A DNA stretch of 64,000 nucleotides from Cliona cf. orientalis (GCA_963930775.1 OZ005690.1:374001-438000), one strand, 5' to 3'; shown: positions 28,596 to 43,000, counted from the first letter of the stretch. Translations and numbers: made by a program. Notes: generated from the sequence alone by a model not told the origin.

Positions 28596-29759
28596 TTACT
28601 TTGGCCATATTTTTAAACTTCCAAGAAACTCTAGCATTGGGTGGTCAAATGTGCCAGTCCATTTTCTGCCCCTCCCCCTCACCGGATGTCCCTGGTACTC
28701 ATTGACTTCGTTCAGTATCTCATCAACAGGGGTCGCGGCAATAAGTGCATTAACCTCTTCAACACTGTATTCTCGGCCGTTCCACGTTAGGCTCAATGCG
28801 GCACGATTATTCCTAATACAGTCACACTCTCTATATCTATTCGTGTCCTTGGTCATGTGACTTTCGACGAAATTCGCCGACACCTTCAGACTCGTGAGAG
28901 GCTGATCTTCAATGAAATACAGAATCTTGTTCCAAGCCATTAGTGTCAAACGATTTATGGCAACTGTCATCAATCTGAGAATCAGCTGCACACCAAACTG
29001 GGCTATTCTTAATAGTAGAAAGATCAGGAAGTACATAGCTGTAGTGGGGAGTAGAAAAAGAAGGATCGTGAACAGTATCGTCCCGACGAGAAGTTGGCTG
29101 TTGTCGTAGTCGTACGAGTCGATCCTCTCTCGTAAGATGTTCCACTTTTTTCCCATGAAGAGGCGAGCGAGAGACTTGAGGGCGGAGATTTGGAGGGAGA
29201 GGACACGCCCAGTCACGATGAAGAAACAGATCGAGCAGAGATTGAGAAATTTGAGGAAATCGTGCAATGCACTAATTGACAGGGTCACCCCAAAAGGAGA
29301 CAGTAGGAGTATGCCAGATAGTATGGTGGATAGATACAGTGCAATAAAGTCGGAATAAAAGTAATCCCAGAGATTAACAATCGATAGCATTCGTGTCCCG
29401 AGGAAATTTGCCAGTGGGGTATTTAATTTTAACCCTCCAGGAACTCCCATCAACCACGTAATCAGTTCACCAATCCATCGGAGCATAGTCAGTGTGTAGA
29501 CTGATATCCATTTAGTTATCCAGAGTCTCACGTGACTACGCCCTAGGAGTACTAAAACTAGTACAGCGCCCAGGGTGAAGTCCAGAAGGAACACTAGATA
29601 GAAGAGTACAGTTAGAGAGGTTTTTCGACAGAATCCTGTGTCTGGGCGGTTGTGGAGGCGGGCCAGAAGACGCCTGAGGTGAACGTAGCTTCTCCGTCTG
29701 AAATTTAGCTGTTGGTAGAAGAGATTTCTTTCGTAGAGCACGGTGACAATCTCACGCAT
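28596..29759 (-). CDS. PIGQ: PIG-Q / Gpi1, GPI-GlcNAc transferase subunit
   Basis: Subunit that stabilises the ER complex transferring GlcNAc to phosphatidylinositol, the first step of GPI-anchor synthesis. Intronless, 387 residues. Seen: W(L)MGVPGGLKLN like human WLMGAPAGLKLN, GRVLSLQISALKSLARLF, the hallmark FMGKKWNILRERIDSYDYD, and GTILFTILLFLLPTTAMYF, with about seven hydrophobic segments between residues 45 and 275. The first about 150-200 residues of vertebrate PIGQ (581 residues or more) have no counterpart, and there is no room for an upstream exon before the next gene at 29903, so this may be a short Gpi1-core form. Head-to-head with the TTC6-like gene. Confidence 0.92.
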   Translation of the reverse strand: MREIVTVLYERNLFYQQLNFRRRSYVHLRRLLARLHNRPDTGFCRKTSLTVLFYLVFLLDFTLGAVLVLVLLGRSHVRLWITKWISVYTLTMLRWIGELITWLMGVPGGLKLNTPLANFLGTRMLSIVNLWDYFYSDFIALYLSTILSGILLLSPFGVTLSISALHDFLKFLNLCSICFFIVTGRVLSLQISALKSLARLFMGKKWNILRERIDSYDYDNSQLLVGTILFTILLFLLPTTAMYFLIFLLLRIAQFGVQLILRLMTVAINRLTLMAWNKILYFIEDQPLTSLKVSANFVESHMTKDTNRYRECDCIRNNRAALSLTWNGREYSVEEVNALIAATPVDEILNEVNEYQGHPVRGRGRKWTGTFDHPMLEFLGSLKIWPK

Positions 29760-29902
29760 GCTGTACAGTACGAGAGCTGCACCACGTTGCGAATTTTAGT
29801 GCATAATGGGTTAATTTTTTCAGTATTGCCATAGCAACGATTTATCTGGTGGTGCGCGGGAATTAGAATTCAGAGCCAGGAGGGAACAAAATCGTTCAAA
29901 TA
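29760..29902. promoter_or_regulatory. Probable bidirectional promoter (PIGQ / TTC6-like)
   Basis: 143 bp between divergent start codons. No TATA box. The interval includes TTGCCATAGCAACGATTTATC near 29825; GTTGCCATGGCAAC-like words are RFX X-box-like, but this copy (GCCATAGCAAC) is only a partial match. Confidence 0.55.
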
Positions 29903-32900
29903 ATGTCTTTGCAAGGGTAAGAAAGCTTATAAATTGATTGATATGGTAATAATTGGTGTAAAAATTATTAAGGCGGGCTCAGAAGTATGCTAGCAATCGT
30001 AAACAAGAGCTGGAGCTGAAAAAAGAGTTGGAGGCCATCAAGCACAAGGTACAAAGTGCAATCCTACTAATGACTGTTTGCAAACTTGTGATATTTGATA
30101 CTCTAGGCATTGCTGGAGCGGTCTGCCAAGCAGCTTGGAGGACAGTCCAGTACCCCTCTCCCTCATCCTATGTCACCCCCAGGCAAAACTCAGCCTCAAG
30201 CTGTAGCCAGCCGTGTGACTAAACCTAGGAGAGTTCGTCCCATTTCTTCAAAGCAACAGCCCATTCCAAGTTCTGTGGCAGTTCCAGACGCTTCAATTCA
30301 CACTACTGCCAATTACGATGCAGAACCAACAACCCAATCTCTCAAACGAGTAAAATCTCCTGCAAAATCCACATCTATTCAGAAGCACAACTTGCATGCA
30401 AAAGTGGGCGGAGCTGCAGGGAATTCGAAAAAGCAGGCTGCATCGCAAAAGGTGACGATGGATACCAGCCAGAAAGTGAAATTTGCAATTGTGAATTCGC
30501 AAAACACCAGTATGCAGATGAACCTATCTCAGAGGCAGCCCGAGAGAATGCCCGGGAAAGAGACTTCTAGTCTTGCAGTTGATGGAAAATTGCATGGAAA
30601 ACCAAATTTAAAATCACCTAGGTCAAGACTGGGGAGACAGAAAAGTCTGCACGTAGACGTACCATCATCGGAGGGAACACAAAGCCGGCCATTCTCGCGT
30701 CCAACCGGGACGGACAGCCACCTCTCAGCATCGAGCTACCAGCACTACATCATGTCTCAGACCACAGACTACAGAAATAATACAAGAGATACAAGTAGCA
30801 ACCTTGCCACCAAGACGGCTAATACCCCTGCCCCTCTCATTATTGAGCATGGCATATCGGTGAGTGTGAGTGGCATAGATAGCAGCTTTCAGCCGAGCAA
30901 GATAGACTTTTGTGAATCGTTCCACGATGATGAAACGAGCGAAGGATCGGAAATACTTTCGCAAAGTGTGAGCCAACTCGATGAGGAAGAGACTGATACT
31001 GGGTCATATTCTACAAGACCAGATAGCAGTGGTAGTTATAGTTATAGCATAATGACTGGAGAACAAATGGATAATCCACTACTGAGAGGAGATCCTGAAA
31101 TGGTGTCCACCAAACCTCAGTCAGGTAGGGTAACGATCGAGGTGGATATGAGATTTTCATCGTCCATCGATCGACCTGTTTCTGAGCTGTCGCAGCTCTC
31201 GTCGAACTTAACTGATGGCGGTGGCCATGGAGAGGGAGATGGATTGAGTGTGTCTGGTGCAGTTAGTGAGCAAAGCCGTGCAGCTAGTGGTAGTAGAAGC
31301 CAAGAAGGTGAGCTTGATTCAGAGCGTGATGGTGGCTCTGTGAGCAAAAGAAGCTCCGTTTCTAATCAATCGGATATGCTTGTAGAATCTCAGCCAAGGC
31401 TAGACCACTCATCGGTGCAAAGTAGCCAGAGTGCTTCAACACTTTGTGAAGACTTGAGTGCACCAAAACAAGAATCTTTTGACAAAACCTCTGCTTTATT
31501 GGAACATTTAGGCGAGGGAGCCCCTGCAATTAGTACAACTGGGGGTACTTCCATCTCTGATAGGAGATTTTCAGATATTTCAACAGCTCGACTTGATGTC
31601 CTTCAAGATCGCAAGTCAAAGTCCTCCACCACATTGCATGATGATTCTCAATCATCCATTGACCGCAGTCCTAGGCCCCACAGTCACAGCCTCTCCAGTA
31701 TAGGAATGCCACCATCTTACTCTCCTCTCCCTGCTTCTCAAGATGGCACAGCCACACCCTCTTCCATCTCTGCAAGCTCACAGCACCATGAATATCAATC
31801 CCTCCCTCCTCCTTTGCAATCGGTCACCACTGCATCTCAAACTCAATCTAGTTTAGGACCAGTCCTTGACCAGAGCTCACTGCAGCAATATCAGTCCTTC
31901 ACTCCTCCTTCACAGCAGTCTGTAGCCACAGCTGCTACCTCTCAGACTCAATCACAATGTTCTAGTTTGGGATCGATCCAGAGCTCACAGCAGCAATATC
32001 AGTCCTTCACTCCTCCTTCACAATCTGTAACCACAGCTGCTACCTCACAGACTCAATCACAGCGCTCTAGTTTGGGATCGATCCAGAGCTCACAGCAGCA
32101 TTATCACTCATTCACTCCTCCCCTTTCACAGTCAGTCACCACTGCATCCCAGCGTTCTAGTTTCGGATCAGTCCCTAGTTCCATGCCCAGCATCAAGCCT
32201 TCTGCCACGCACATGATGATCGAAGGCTTGCGGCATCTCTCGACTAGTGGCTCGCATGCAGACACATCGTCATGGCTCCTAGCCCATCACAGCGGTAGCA
32301 AGATCAGAAGTGATTTTCCTGCTAGTGAAGAGCAAGATAGAGATGCAATTGATTTAGTTGAACGAGAAGACAGCTATGATACAGGAAGCCTAAAATATGC
32401 TAAGAGTGAGATTTTTGAAGTTGATGACTCAGCATCGTTACTTGGTGCGAACTTGCAGCATGAATCGCAATCTCAGTCACGATTACAAGACTTTGATTCG
32501 AGAGAGAGCAGTAACGTAAGCTTAACTAAAACTGATGACAGTGCTCGAGATGAGGTAGATAAAACTGATCAACAAGAAACTCAAATAGATACACAAGAAG
32601 ACAAAGATGGTGGAGTATCAGTGCCAGCTGTACAGTTGCAAGTGGATCAGCCACCAGAAATCAAGGTTATTGTGTGTTCCGAATCTCAAGAATCAGTACC
32701 AACAGAGAGAGAATATTCTATGGCAAACCTCATTGAAACTGAGATGAATTTACGTGGTGATACGGATGATACTGCAGATTCAGGAGAAAGTAGAGAGAAA
32801 CATGATTCAACTCCAGTGAATCTTGCTGTAAGTGTAATTATAGTGTTACTGACCTGAGTGAGAATATCCCTTGTGCATGTGCATTGACTAGTATTTACAG

Positions 32901-33986
32901 ATTTAGTTTGGCAGTCTGCCATTGCCACCACCATAATTATTATTATTATTAAAATTTTAATATTAAATTTCTTCCTTGTACATTGTATATGCAATGTAAT
33001 TATACATGTGGGGATCAATGTTGGACTGCAAAATTTAATCCCACCAATGATAATATTTCCTTCTATACGATATAATATGTGCATGCAGGAATATCTAGCA
33101 TTCTCCAGTGATCCTGTGACATTGGAGGACGTCATGCACATCTCGGGGCAGGCCTTACCCACCACTCCAAGGCTGCCCCCCAAATCACCAAGAAAGCAAG
33201 AATCAAAATTACCACGACCACCATCATCACCTAGAGAACCAAAAGTAAGATTTTTATCAACTTGGGAGTCACCGTCAAAAATTGGCCTCCAGTCCACTAG
33301 CACTCAACGGCGCAGTATACATCACTTCTGCATGGAGCCCTCGCTACCACGATTGCCCATACACCTGCAAGTGGCCTCGAGACAAGCGCATGCCAAGCCA
33401 GGGCAAGTGGCCAAACAGGAGAAGGGAGATTTAGAGCAGGAGGAGGGGGCTGTGGGCGGAGAGATATGTATTGATAAAATTGAGAGTACTGAGGAGAGTC
33501 AAGAAAAAATTCAAAGTCGAGATTTGTCAAGTGCCAATGTAAATTTACATCCACCTCCTAATACGCCTTATACTGCAACTAGGACTACATCTGTGCCCAC
33601 TGTGAGGGGCAGAACCGCTGTAATTAGGCAAGGTGACGAGGCAGCTGCCAAGGAGAAGACTTCAAAGCATTCAGAAAGGCCTCAAACTGTCGGCCAATCC
33701 AGTTGTCTTACGCGAAGTGATGAGAGTGATATTATTGAAAGAGCCAAAAGTCAACTTAGTAAAGAGCTAAGGGGAGAGATGAAGCCATCATCATCGGCAA
33801 AATTAAGGGAAAAGAGGGTTAAAAAGAGAGCCACTCCCCTCTTTGAAATCGATAAAGAGAATTCAAAGATGGTGCTGGGAGGATCAAGCATGAAAGTAGC
33901 CAAGAACCCATCAAAGTGAGCTAGGAAATTTTAATTGTATGATATCTACATGTACATTATTTCATTCTCTCTTTCTCCCCACCCCA

Positions 33987-34017
<31 letters not shown>

Positions 34018-37000
34018 CCTCTCTTCCCACAGTCTTCTCTGGGTGCCTGCTCCCCCAAAGCTAAGCCTCCACCCGTCCACCGTCCAGACACACCTCTTCC
34101 CAGACTACCACAGCAGCTCAACCCACCATAGTGGTCCTGCTGGAGGAGGTGGTGGCCAGCCATGGATGCAGGGTCCTTCATGGCTGCTCCAGGGGGGAGT
34201 CTTTGCTAGTAAGGCCGGGGAGCAAGGAGAGAGCAGTGATGGATATCAGAAAAAGTGGGTGCTTGAATAATCATAATTTAGTATACGTTTGTGTATTGGA
34301 ATATCTACAGAATAATTTTTTCTCTCTCCTCTCTGCACCCTCCTCCCCCCTCCACAATGCAATTCTGAATACCATACGTAGTTAATCTAGTACAACATAA
34401 TTATTATGATCCAATTTATGAGATTAGCATTTTACGAATTCTCATACATGTAACGTGTATATGGAGCAATTGACGACCTTTACCAGAGAAACGCACATTT
34501 TTCAAAATTGAAATTATTATTTTCCTATACGTAGTAGAAGTATGGTACTGTACATGTACATGTATTATTATAACCATACATTCGAGATGCATATTATGTA
34601 CATGAGTACAGTATATCCTAGAAAATTAATTTTTTAACCTTCAATAATACAATAGGCTGCTACCTCTGGCATTCAGTTCAGTCAAGAACATGTCCCTACT
34701 CCAGAACTTGACCGTTCCTTCCTCCTCCACTCAAGGCAGCACCCCCAGCCGTACGCCCAGTGCTTCCATCAAGACTGACTCCCTACAACCCTCCACCAAT
34801 GGATCCCAGGTACATGTCTCTGCCGAACTAAGAACACCGCTTTCGCCAACCAGCTCGACTCTATCAGGCCACAGTGGTGCTAGTGATAAACAGAGTACCC
34901 GAGATTCTTCTCAAGGGGATTCGACTACCATAACTCAAATCTCGGACGTTGCCAGAAGGGCCGCTCTAGCAAGAAGACGACACACGGTGTTTATTACGCA
35001 TGCTACGAAAGAAAAAGTATCGGGTGCTACTGATGGTGGTGATAATGTGGAGGGTGAACAAGATTTAGACGAGGATGAAGAAAGTGGTAAATTTCAGGGC
35101 ACTGAAAGGAAAGCCAAGAAGCTTAAGGTTGATGATTCCGTAAGACAGACTCAGTCTATGCCACTCATTGTGGACGACTCTACAACTGCTTCTAGTGCTG
35201 CAGTGGAGGGGGATGGTAGTGGGAGACATCAAGGAACGCCTTCTGGTGTCAGCAAGAGTGTGGAGTATAAGCGTGTGATGGAAGAGGTGAAAGGTCAGAG
35301 GGAGCAGCTGCTGGCGTTTCACAGTCGACAGAGAGAGGAGGAGGAGGAGGAGTTCTTGAAAGAGGAGATGGAGGGGGCTAAGGGAGAAGGAGGGGAAGAA
35401 GATGGTAGTGCCGTCGAGGAACTACAACCTATGGAAGGTACATGTACATGTGCTTCAAGATCTGCATGTATGTACATGTACATGTATATAGCTACATATA
35501 CATACATGTATGTAACTAGCAATTTAGTTAGATCGTGCTATACCAACCCGGCATTATTGTCCTGGTTGGTACATGTAGCACGATCTAACTAAATTGCTAG
35601 TTCTAGTATGGATCCCAAACCGAGAACTCAATTACTAAAAATATATGTAGGTATAATATTATATGTTTCTTTTATCTCTCTCTCTCTCTCTCTCACAAGC
35701 ACACACATAGTATTACATGTACATTGTACACTACAACTATTTACTTAGGAATTTATGATTGTGATAACTAATTCCTCTAGGTTCCATGCTTGCTACTAGT
35801 GGAGCCTTTGTGTCACGTAAGCTCCAGCGCCAGGCGATGAGGGCTGGCCGGAGGGTGGGGGGCGGGACTGGGGGCGGGGCCAGGAATACGACAGGAAGAG
35901 TCAGGGCTCTCCGGAGAACAAGGAGTGCACAGGTAATAATAACAATCAAAAAATGCGTACTTTAAATGTAATTAAGCTACATATATAGTGTACTGTACAT
36001 ATAATTATGCATATGCTTATACCAAGAGTATTGCTATACTATAGACTAAAAAAATTCTAATCTTGTGGATTACACAGTTCGTGAGTTAGGATGTAGTACG
36101 TACAGTACAAAGGCTCACATGCCTATTATTTCCATTGCCTTAGACCAGAGGTAAGTTGTGCCACTTTGCAAGACTCCTCCTACAATCTGTCTAATCTGTT
36201 CACCCAGCGATAGCTGTGGCACCACTTGGTGATGGTGGTGATGACATTCCGTATCAACGTGGACCTTGTTTTCAATCATGATTGGCTGTCGAGCCATAGC
36301 TTCCAACTGCTCGTGTTTCTCACGAGTTTCATTTTCAAATTTAGCCGCTCTATTTTCAAACTTGGTCATTTCATTCACAAACAGCTCAGCAAGACCGCAC
36401 ATTGAATTGTTTAGCTTTTGCTGATTTTCACCAATCTCTTCGGTCATCCTTTTATCGTTGGAATCCACTTTTTCATCAAGTCTCGCTACGTCGATTTCAA
36501 GTTTCTTTTTAATTACCTTTACATTTTTTGTCAGATCAGCAAAAAGAGAGAGAATATTTTTTGTATTTTCCTTGCTCTTTTGGACCATCTCATAAAGAAT
36601 ATCATAGTGTCTCTTCTCTCTTTTGTTTATCACATGTAATTCACCAGATATTGCCACTTGGAATTGTTTTTGTTCATTGTGTTGTTGATTGAGCTGCTCT
36701 TGAAGTTGATTGAGCTGTTGTTGAAGTTGCCAGTTTTGAGCAAATAAGATAATACAGCATACAGCCAGGCATGCCACCATAATCTGCATCATGTATCGAG
36801 ACATCTCTCTTACTCTAGCTCTCTCCGTCTCTCTCTAATAGTCTCAGCTACTAATATGATACACTGCTAGTAGCTTCTTGTATGTTTAATCACATGGGAA
36901 TTCCCCAGGGGTTCCCCCCCTCCCCATAACAACATTCCTGCAGTCTTGCGCAATTGCTATGAGTTTGTATTCATTGCCCTGATGATTATTCGAAGTACTG

Positions 37001-40000
37001 TATATACATGGTTACATACAGTAATGTGCTTTCAGAAGACTATTTATTTTCCTGCAGATACGAGTTCAGCAAGCCAGAGAGACTCTCTCACAGCCTCCTA
37101 ACATATTAACAAGGTTGATGATTAATTTTATTACACAGACTAAAAAACTATATTATTACTAATTGATTAATAATTATAGGAGCACATCATTTCCCCTACT
37201 CAAAGATGAATTGGTCCACAATACCATCCAACAATCCTCCAACGAGTAAGTTGTCAAAATAATGTTACCCGGTATAATATATAGAAAAAAATTGTTCATT
37301 ATTATTGATTTTTTGTTGTGTGAATGTGTATACATGTGTAGCTACAGACAGTCGAGGAGGAAGAGTGTTCCCTCTCTGCTGACATCGGCACATTTCCAGT
37401 CTCTCCAGCGACACATTGAAGCCACCGACCCACTCACTTTAAAGACACAATGTATGATTCAAAGTTATGTAGTTCAAATGTTCAATATACTAACTTTAAA
37501 TTGGTGATTTTAAATTCCTTTGCTAACAAGTACATGTACAATGTACAAGATTTAGTACATGTAGTTTTATGATTAGCAATTCTCAGCAAAAATTGAAAAA
37601 TTTGGCATCACCAAATTTCCACTGTTCAGCTTTTTTTTTTACACATACACATGTATAACTCTAGCAGCTCAATTTTAATAGTTAATTAATAACATTAACT
37701 TTAATAACTCTTTTTCTCATCAGCTGGCGAGGGTGATTCTCCCTATGAGTGGGCGCTCAGTCTCTGGTGGGATCGATGGTTTCCAGAGGTGCTCGAGGAG
37801 TACAAGCAAATCGTGGCGGCCTACTCCACCAGCAAGACATCGTACACTCTGAACTACTATGGACTGCAGCCAGGAACCAGCAGAAGCTACCGTACTCTAC
37901 TGCCCAAGAAGACAAAGAAAGACCATAAACCGGAAGAAAAGTAAATATACATGTACATTAAGTGCATGATTTGTTGATTACATGTGTACATGTAGGAAAA
38001 TTGTTTACTTTTTGTGGGGAGGGAGGATGGCAGGGAGGGAAAAAGAAGATTTTAGTATTTGAGTATTAAATAAATATAGCTATATGAGATAAAATTTCAC
38101 ACTGTAAGCAACATTTCAGTATCCGAAGAAAATAATATTGGAGTATACATGTATAGGTACAATATTGAAACGTCATAATATTAAACGTGGACATACAGGG
38201 AGAAATGTGAAGTGGATGCTGGCCCACCAGAGTTAGTGCGCCTGGCAAATATTGACCCACCACCAAGCCTCAGCTCAAAGGAGCTGCAACAGATAGAGAC
38301 AGAGATCACCAAGCTGACCACGACCATGTCCAGTTGCCGTGACGACGGCATGAGGGCTGTGTACTTATGCAGAAGAGGAGCAATGCTGAGAAAGGTGTGT
38401 GTGTGTGTGTGTGTGTGTGTATGAATACTGTGCATACTCTGTATGTATACCATAATTATATGCACGAAGTTGCAAAAAATTCTTGATTTTGCTTTGCTAA
38501 CTCATAATTAAAGCGAATATATGGCACAAGCTAGTAATTAATACTGCACACTATCAAATTCAGTCTGCTATAGTTTCATGCACCATTTTTCATTTTGTCA
38601 GGTTGGTCGTCTTCAAGATTCCCTATCTGACCTCCGAACCTCCCTTTCCCTCCAACCGTCCCTCTCCGACTCTCTTTGGCACCGCCACCTTCTCTACCTC
38701 ATCCAAGGTGACGAAAAACTCGCCTTGGACGACCTCAACGTGCTCTTGAAGACGAACAAGAAGCACTTTGGTGGCTATCGATCGAGGGCTAGCCTCGTCT
38801 TGGGACAAGGGGACACGTCCAAGGCTGTCTTCAACCTCAGCAAGGCAATAGCCCTGCAGTCGAACGATCCGGAGATGTACTTCATGAGAGCTGAGCTCTA
38901 CGAGAGGGTCAGTAATGAGTGAAGCTTTAAATAATTTATTTTCATAATATAGATAGGTTTGCCTGAGCAGGCAATGGGATGGTTGCCCCTTAGGTTTGTG
39001 ATTGGTAGCAGAAGATACACATCTATGAGACATACTAAATTTTCATGCAAGTATCTTTGATGACATTATGGTCAACCATTCCAGTTACAACATGTACATG
39101 TATAATAATGCTCATATTATATATCTTATAATTGTAGTGATATGAAACTAATTTTTTTTTTGTTAATTTTCAGCGAGGTGAGGTTGAGTCTGCACTGACC
39201 GACTATGCCAGAGTGAATGAGCTGCAGCCGTCCAACGTGGTAGCCATCACCAGACAAGCCATGCACAAGTTCAACAAGAGGTAAGTAAAATTAATAGCAA
39301 GATAGTTTGTACAGGAAAATTTGGTGGAAAAATTTTCGCCAATGCAGTAAAATTATGTCGCCATATCCTCTGTGATCGATAAAATCTTTACCAATGAAAG
39401 CGGGTGAAATTTTTCTCCTGATGAAAATTCCCACATAATTATACAGCCAAGTATGATTACCGTAGTTAATTGAATACAATGTATGATCCAATTTAAGTGA
39501 TAACGTGAAAAAATGATCGCCTTTACCAGAAAAGCGCATGTTTTTGAAATTATTTTTTCCATACGTAGTATTATATTAAGTACGGTATGTATAATTTTCT
39601 CCATAGGATGTGGGCTGCTTCCACTCAGCACTTCAACGCTCTCCTTCAGCTGGACCCCAACAACACCCAGGCCAGGATTCACAGGGCTAGAGCTCAGTAT
39701 AAACTGGTAAGTACATGTATGTACATGTAGATATACCATAAATCGTGAATATAATATAATTATATGTTTCATGTCAAAAATATTAATTGATCCCGTACTT
39801 TATTTCGGGAAGCATTTAATTTTCACATTTCCCATGCTATATATCCAAAACTTTTACCAACAAAGTACATGTATCCAGCTCTTCAAATAATAATGTATAT
39901 ACACTATATATATATATATACTTCATACAATTACATCATCATTACATCACACATAATTCCACGCCTGCAGGGTCGCTATGTGGAAGCCCTTCAAGACGTG

Positions 40001-43000
40001 TCGGCCGCCATCCACCTTGACCCCAACGGAGCTCCGGCGTTCTACCACCGAGCCTGCCTCCTTCAAACCAGCCAACCAGAGCAGGCCCTCAGGGATCTCA
40101 GCGTCTCCCTGCTTCTAGACGACTCAGTGGCCAATGTGTCCGCCTATGTCCACAGGGGGGTACTCTACACGCAGATGAAATGGTCAGCAAATTTTTTTTC
40201 AGTGATACAATGTACCAAATAATAACATTCTATTCATTTGAAAATATTTAATATTCGCGGGTACAATTATTAGCGAAAATTAGGCAAATCGCTAATTTCG
40301 CTAAATTTGATACCCGCAAACAAAAGTATCCTTAATACTGAATTTTCATAATACATGTGTGGCAGTCCCATGTAGAAAACGAACATTATTCCGTTTTTAA
40401 TTAGCTTAATTTAATTAGCTCTCCTGATATTATGCTTTGACAGTTGAAGCCAGAAGCTGGCTCACCCCTAGCAGATAGATTGAAGTTACTAAAGCCTAAA
40501 TTTGAGCTTTCTGGGAGTTTCCACAGCAGAGTTACAATCATTTAAATTAGAAATAGTGGTCAAAATATGATAGGAATAATGTTCGTTTTCTACATGGGAC
40601 ATAATACATGTAGCTATAATGAAGCTCTTTGTGACTTTGAGTCTGCCATGAAGCTCCAGCGCTCTCTCCCCTCTCCCCACGTCCTGGCTGGCCTCATCCA
40701 CATGCTGCACAAGGGGAACCTACCGAGGGCCGCTCGCTGTTTCACCACGGCCATCAGCGTGGACCCAACCTGCACCCGGGCTTACCTCTGCAGGGCTGAG
40801 GCTTACAGAAGAGGCGAAATGGTATATAAAATAATCAATAGTCATCACGTGTATAGTGTTGCTACTGTATATGTGTGTGCATAGGAAAAAATTCACTAAT
40901 TTACATGTAAAAGGCCTGAGTTGGCTAAGAGAATACTCAACATAGTAGCTACCTCACAAGCGTAATTATGTTTATGGCTATTGCATTTCCATATTCAAAG
41001 AGTCTTGCCGTAATAATAATAATAATATTATGCTATTTTTCTCTGTAGTATGATCGAGCCATTCTTGACTGCACCAGAGTGATCCACTTGGAGCCAAATA
41101 ACCCAACTTACTATCTAAGAAAGGTACGCTACTGGCTATTATAGACACATGTAAATGTACTGTAGCTGCTTGTCCAGCCTCCTTAATTCTTTATTTTCTT
41201 CTGCATTAATTCAAATGCTTACAGACTCCTTGGTATAGCTATAAGGCCTTGATTATGCATGAAAAGCTAATTTAATTTATAGAAACATTAAATCTTGGAG
41301 AGGAAAAAGTTCTATTTTTAAATATTGACTGAATTTTCAGGGAGAGCTCTATCTCTCACTGAAGAACTATCCAATGGCTGCCCTGCACATCAGAACGGCC
41401 GCCAAGCTCTGTCACTCAGGCTTCAACCAATCCAAGACCCAGCAGGCACTGGTGGAGTCATTCCTAGGGCACCATGCAGAGGCTGTTGACCTTCTAAAGA
41501 CGCTGCTTCGATCTCCAGCCGTCTTCTCACTGATGGGGAGGATCCAGTTCAAGGCTAAACGCTATGAGGATGCTGTCGGCAGCTTTAGACAGGCCATCGC
41601 TCTAGTGGTGAGTCCTGTAATACAATAATAATAATATGAGAGTAATATTGTTGGATCAGGAGAATCTAAAAGACGGGTAATATTATTTCACTGGCATGCT
41701 TCTAGAAGTACATAAATGTTTGTTAACTTCTGTGTACATTTAGCTACTAATGTATAGCCAGAATTTTTACCAGGAGAAAATTTTGCCACCTGCTCTCATG
41801 GGCAAAATTTCTTATTTCGTGAATTATTAATTTTTGTCCACAGAAGATATGCCAACCCTTACCACATATTAAATTTTTATTCCACCAAATATTTCTAAAA
41901 TAAGTTATTTTTTCGCTGCAGGAGCGCTCCCTGCAGCCTACATACATGGTGGCCCAATTGAGTGAATTAGACATGACATCATCAGCCGTCACACGAAAGG
42001 TCAGAGGTGACATCCATTACCAGTGTGGGCGGAGCCTGGTGGAGGGCGGGGCCATGGAGGACGCTATTGAGGAGTTTAGTGAACTCATCAAACACTGTCC
42101 TAGCAACGCAATGGTAAGTCTCTCTTTCTTCCTCTCACTCTCTCTCTCCAAAATTAGGTTTGCCTGAGTAGGCAATGGGATGCTTGCCCCTTAGGTTTAG
42201 GATTGGCAGTAAATGCAAAGATAAACCTACCGAATTTTTCATGCACATAATTATCACATGTAATATTAATTAATTTATCCAGGGTTACTATGAGCGTGGA
42301 GTAGCTAAGCTGAAGGCGGGTCACAGCAAGGGCATCCATGACCTCAACAAGTCACTGGCCGTGGATCCAGGCCTCTTTCAGGCATTCTTGGCTCGAGCTG
42401 TTCACTACAGTCAGACTGGGAGATACTCAAAGGCCATACTCAACTGCAACGAGGCCATCAGGATTGTACCTAACAGTGTACGAGCCTACGTCTACAGGTA
42501 CATATAAAAAAATTTTAATATTAAGTTTATGAAATTGGCAAGTTTCATAAAAAAAAACCCGGATACTTGTGGATTTGGTGATAATATTGCAGGAGTACAT
42601 GTATAATAATATGATTATGGCTAGAATCGGTATACTCTATCTGTATATCGACACTTTTGACACTTTTTGGAAGTTTCATGTATTATGTATGTATTTATTT
42701 TTGCAGAGGTGCACTGAAGTATCACTTGAAGCTATACTCTGGAGCGGTTGACGACCTGAATACGGCCATTAGCCTGGACCCGGCTCACTCTGCCATTGCC
42801 TTCTTCAACAGGGCTCTCTGCCATCAAGCTATGGGAGAACTACACAAGGTGGGGGAAGCAATACTCTGTAGAGTGGGAAATTTCTTAATTTCGTTGTTAT
42901 AATAATACAACACTCAGAACCAGTAAGGGCTAGTTAGTTATGCTCAGGGAGGTAATTGCTGGGCCACTTTACCAATTCTACCAACTTTACTAACATTACC

